Below are positions 62,522 through 64,000 of a stretch of DNA of 64,000 bases, in pieces. The notes below the pieces were generated by a model, which did not search any database, was not told where the DNA came from, and saw nothing but the letters and a program-made list of their open reading frames with translations. Origin of the DNA: Phymatolithon calcareum (lineage: Eukaryota > Rhodophyta > Florideophyceae > Hapalidiales). A program made the position numbers and the translations under genes. The first letter of the stretch is position 1. Each line of letters begins with the position of its first letter. Location: NCBI GenBank assembly GCA_977006965.1, contig OZ345359.1:744001-808000 (forward strand). Reading direction: 5' to 3'.

Positions 62522-64000
62522 TCAGCCTTTTGCGTCGTTGTTGCTTGCGCTGTGCTGTTGTTGCTTGCGCTGTGCCGTTCTAAGCTGGCGCTGCGCTTCC
62601 GCAACTTGCTCTTCCTGTCTTTTTAGTTCGTCTGCTGCTGCTTTATGCTGCGCGGCTGCGATGGCGACGTCGCTGGTGAGCACGGCGCCACGCTTTGTGT
62701 TGACGAACCCGCTGCGCAGCAGCGTTACGCTGCTACCGATAATACTTCGTCGCGTCTCCTCGCGCTTCTTCACCATCAATTGCGAGAGTTCCTGGACATT
62801 TAGAGTTGTTGCTGTGTCATTTGCATCACGCGGGCGCGGAGTGTCCAGTAACAGAGATTGGTTTAATGGCCATAAGCCTGCACGTCTGAATGAGGCCGTA
62901 ATCTTGCTGCGCGTAAAGGATTTGTAGTACGCCTCACGGAGCACAGCACAGTAGTCATATATGTCTAGCTTACTAATCTCGTCCGTCTTGATCAGCTTCG
63001 CGATTGTGTCGTTGACTGCCGTCTTGAACGCCGCAAACGGAACAACATCGCATGGTTGAGTCTTGTCGGAGCTGTGCGCGAGCAAAGCGTACACCTCAAT
63101 GTTGATGGAAGAGGTGCAACACTCTTAGAGACATGTGCGCCGCATACCTGTCGTAGGTAAGCAGCACTTTGCGGTTGTTAGCAGTAAGGTCGTGCACGCT
63201 GTTGACAAAGTTGACAGCCCAGTTATAGAAGTTCTCCGTGTCAATTCAACCGCCCTCCTCACGAAACGCCACGCAGGCGCCGCGTGGAATTAAGCTCGCG
63301 TACGTTTGATCCTCCCCTCTCCCATTCACCAAAACTTGCCGATAAGGCAAACGGTTGCCTCTAAAGACGAACAATGGCGGGCAAGTCTCTCCCGCCGCGC
63401 TTACTACTGGTAGCATCGTCGCGCGCGTGGCCCGCACGAACTCAGGAAGCGAAAAATCTTGTTTGATTCCGCGCTGCATGTAGCGCTGCTTTCGCGAATT
63501 GCCGCACGCGTCGCCGCTAGCCGTTCCACCTGTCTCTTTTAGGTTCTACATTCGAGTCGCGTCTATGTCGTGGGTCTTAATAAGCTTCTCGAGAGTTGCA
63601 AGTGCGTAGTGAGCGTTTCTGCATTCACAGCCGCGAAGCGCTTGCCTTCCTGACGCAGAGGGACTGGGAACTTGAGCTCGCTCTGATGCCGACGCTCGAA
63701 CGCGCGCACAACTTTGATACCTGGTCTGTTGTTCTTAAATGCAAGAGCAGCACGGCGTGTAGCGGGAAGATGCTCGATGAACAGAGTGAGTGCATTGTAC
63801 AGGTGGTGTCGCGTGAGCGGAACACCGCGGTCTGCAAACCATTGCAACATATTGACAACAACTGACTCCTCGGTAGGAGTGAGATTTGTTGAGCGCCCCG
63901 CCTTTGCGTGCGCAGATCAGTGACGATCGCGCCACAAAGCGTCGTTCAGCGTAGACGTAGGCACATGGAATCGCTTCTGCGCCTCGCGATAGCTCATGTT
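62522..64000 (-). pseudogene. Pogo/Tigger-like DDE transposase relic (cut by window edge)
   Basis: Reading down the minus strand from the window end: an HTH start (MSYREAQKRFHVPTSTL), an in-frame TGA, more DNA-binding region (NMLQWFADRGVPLTRHHLYN), a frame change near 63560, then NLKETGGT, where related transposases have NLDETG, so the first catalytic Asp is Lys. Then VVSAAGETCPPLFVFRG, a stop, LLTYDRYAAHMS (second catalytic Asp region), another stop, SDKTQPCDVVPFAAFK (family motif near the third acid), and FRRAGLWPLN with a coiled C-terminus ending at 62522. At least three stops and one frameshift make it inactive. Confidence 0.85.

Overview
The window looks like nuclear DNA of a red alga, most likely a multicellular florideophyte with a compact, Chondrus-like genome; the species is an inference. 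The clearest marker is a gene for a phycoerythrin gamma-type linker (35199-36041). Other support: most genes are intron-free, the few introns are short (about 80-155 bp, GT..AG), genes sit close together on both strands, and the gaps hold decayed transposons. No bacterial operons, CRISPR arrays or rRNA genes were seen.

Layout. 1-5049: one spliced MYND-finger gene in gene-poor sequence with dispersed repeats. 5050-21650: a host gene block with an LRR protein, TRM10, a bifunctional RibD, a plastid-type membrane protein, a sterol C14-reductase-type protein, a POT1-like telomere protein, the GID/CTLH E3 subunit RMD5, a LON-domain protein and a three-exon L-rhamnose mutarotase. 21651-35198: a gene-poor, transposon-rich stretch with one RING-H2 gene, a hairpin-rich AT island, a KDZ-like transposase gene and a Ulp1/SENP-type protease gene. 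35199-54081: a second host block with the phycoerythrin linker, exosome RRP42, an RCC1-repeat protein, an alpha/beta hydrolase, a 2,691-residue HUWE1/UPL1-like protein with no HECT domain, VMS1/ANKZF1, VTA1/LIP5 and HSCB. 54082-64000: a repeat graveyard with inverted and direct duplications, a young LTR element with a Gag-like region joined to integrase and no reverse transcriptase, a WD40 fragment and a dead pogo-like transposase cut by the window edge.

The host genes are mostly housekeeping and do not form one pathway. Themes are RNA metabolism (TRM10, RRP42), proteostasis and ubiquitin (RMD5, RING-H2, HUWE1-like, VMS1, LON), plastid function (linker, RibD, LON, the 270-residue protein), Fe-S assembly (HSCB), membrane traffic (VTA1), sterol synthesis and telomere protection.

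Main points for follow-up: the HECT-less HUWE1/UPL1 homologue; the paired KDZ and Ulp1 genes; the Gag-integrase LTR element with an 84-bp in-frame repeat and one stop; several long perfect or near-perfect palindromes, one of which (60624-60799) looks like a serial template-switch product. Gene models were corrected for ATG starts and introns by reading the DNA; all domain calls are by eye.
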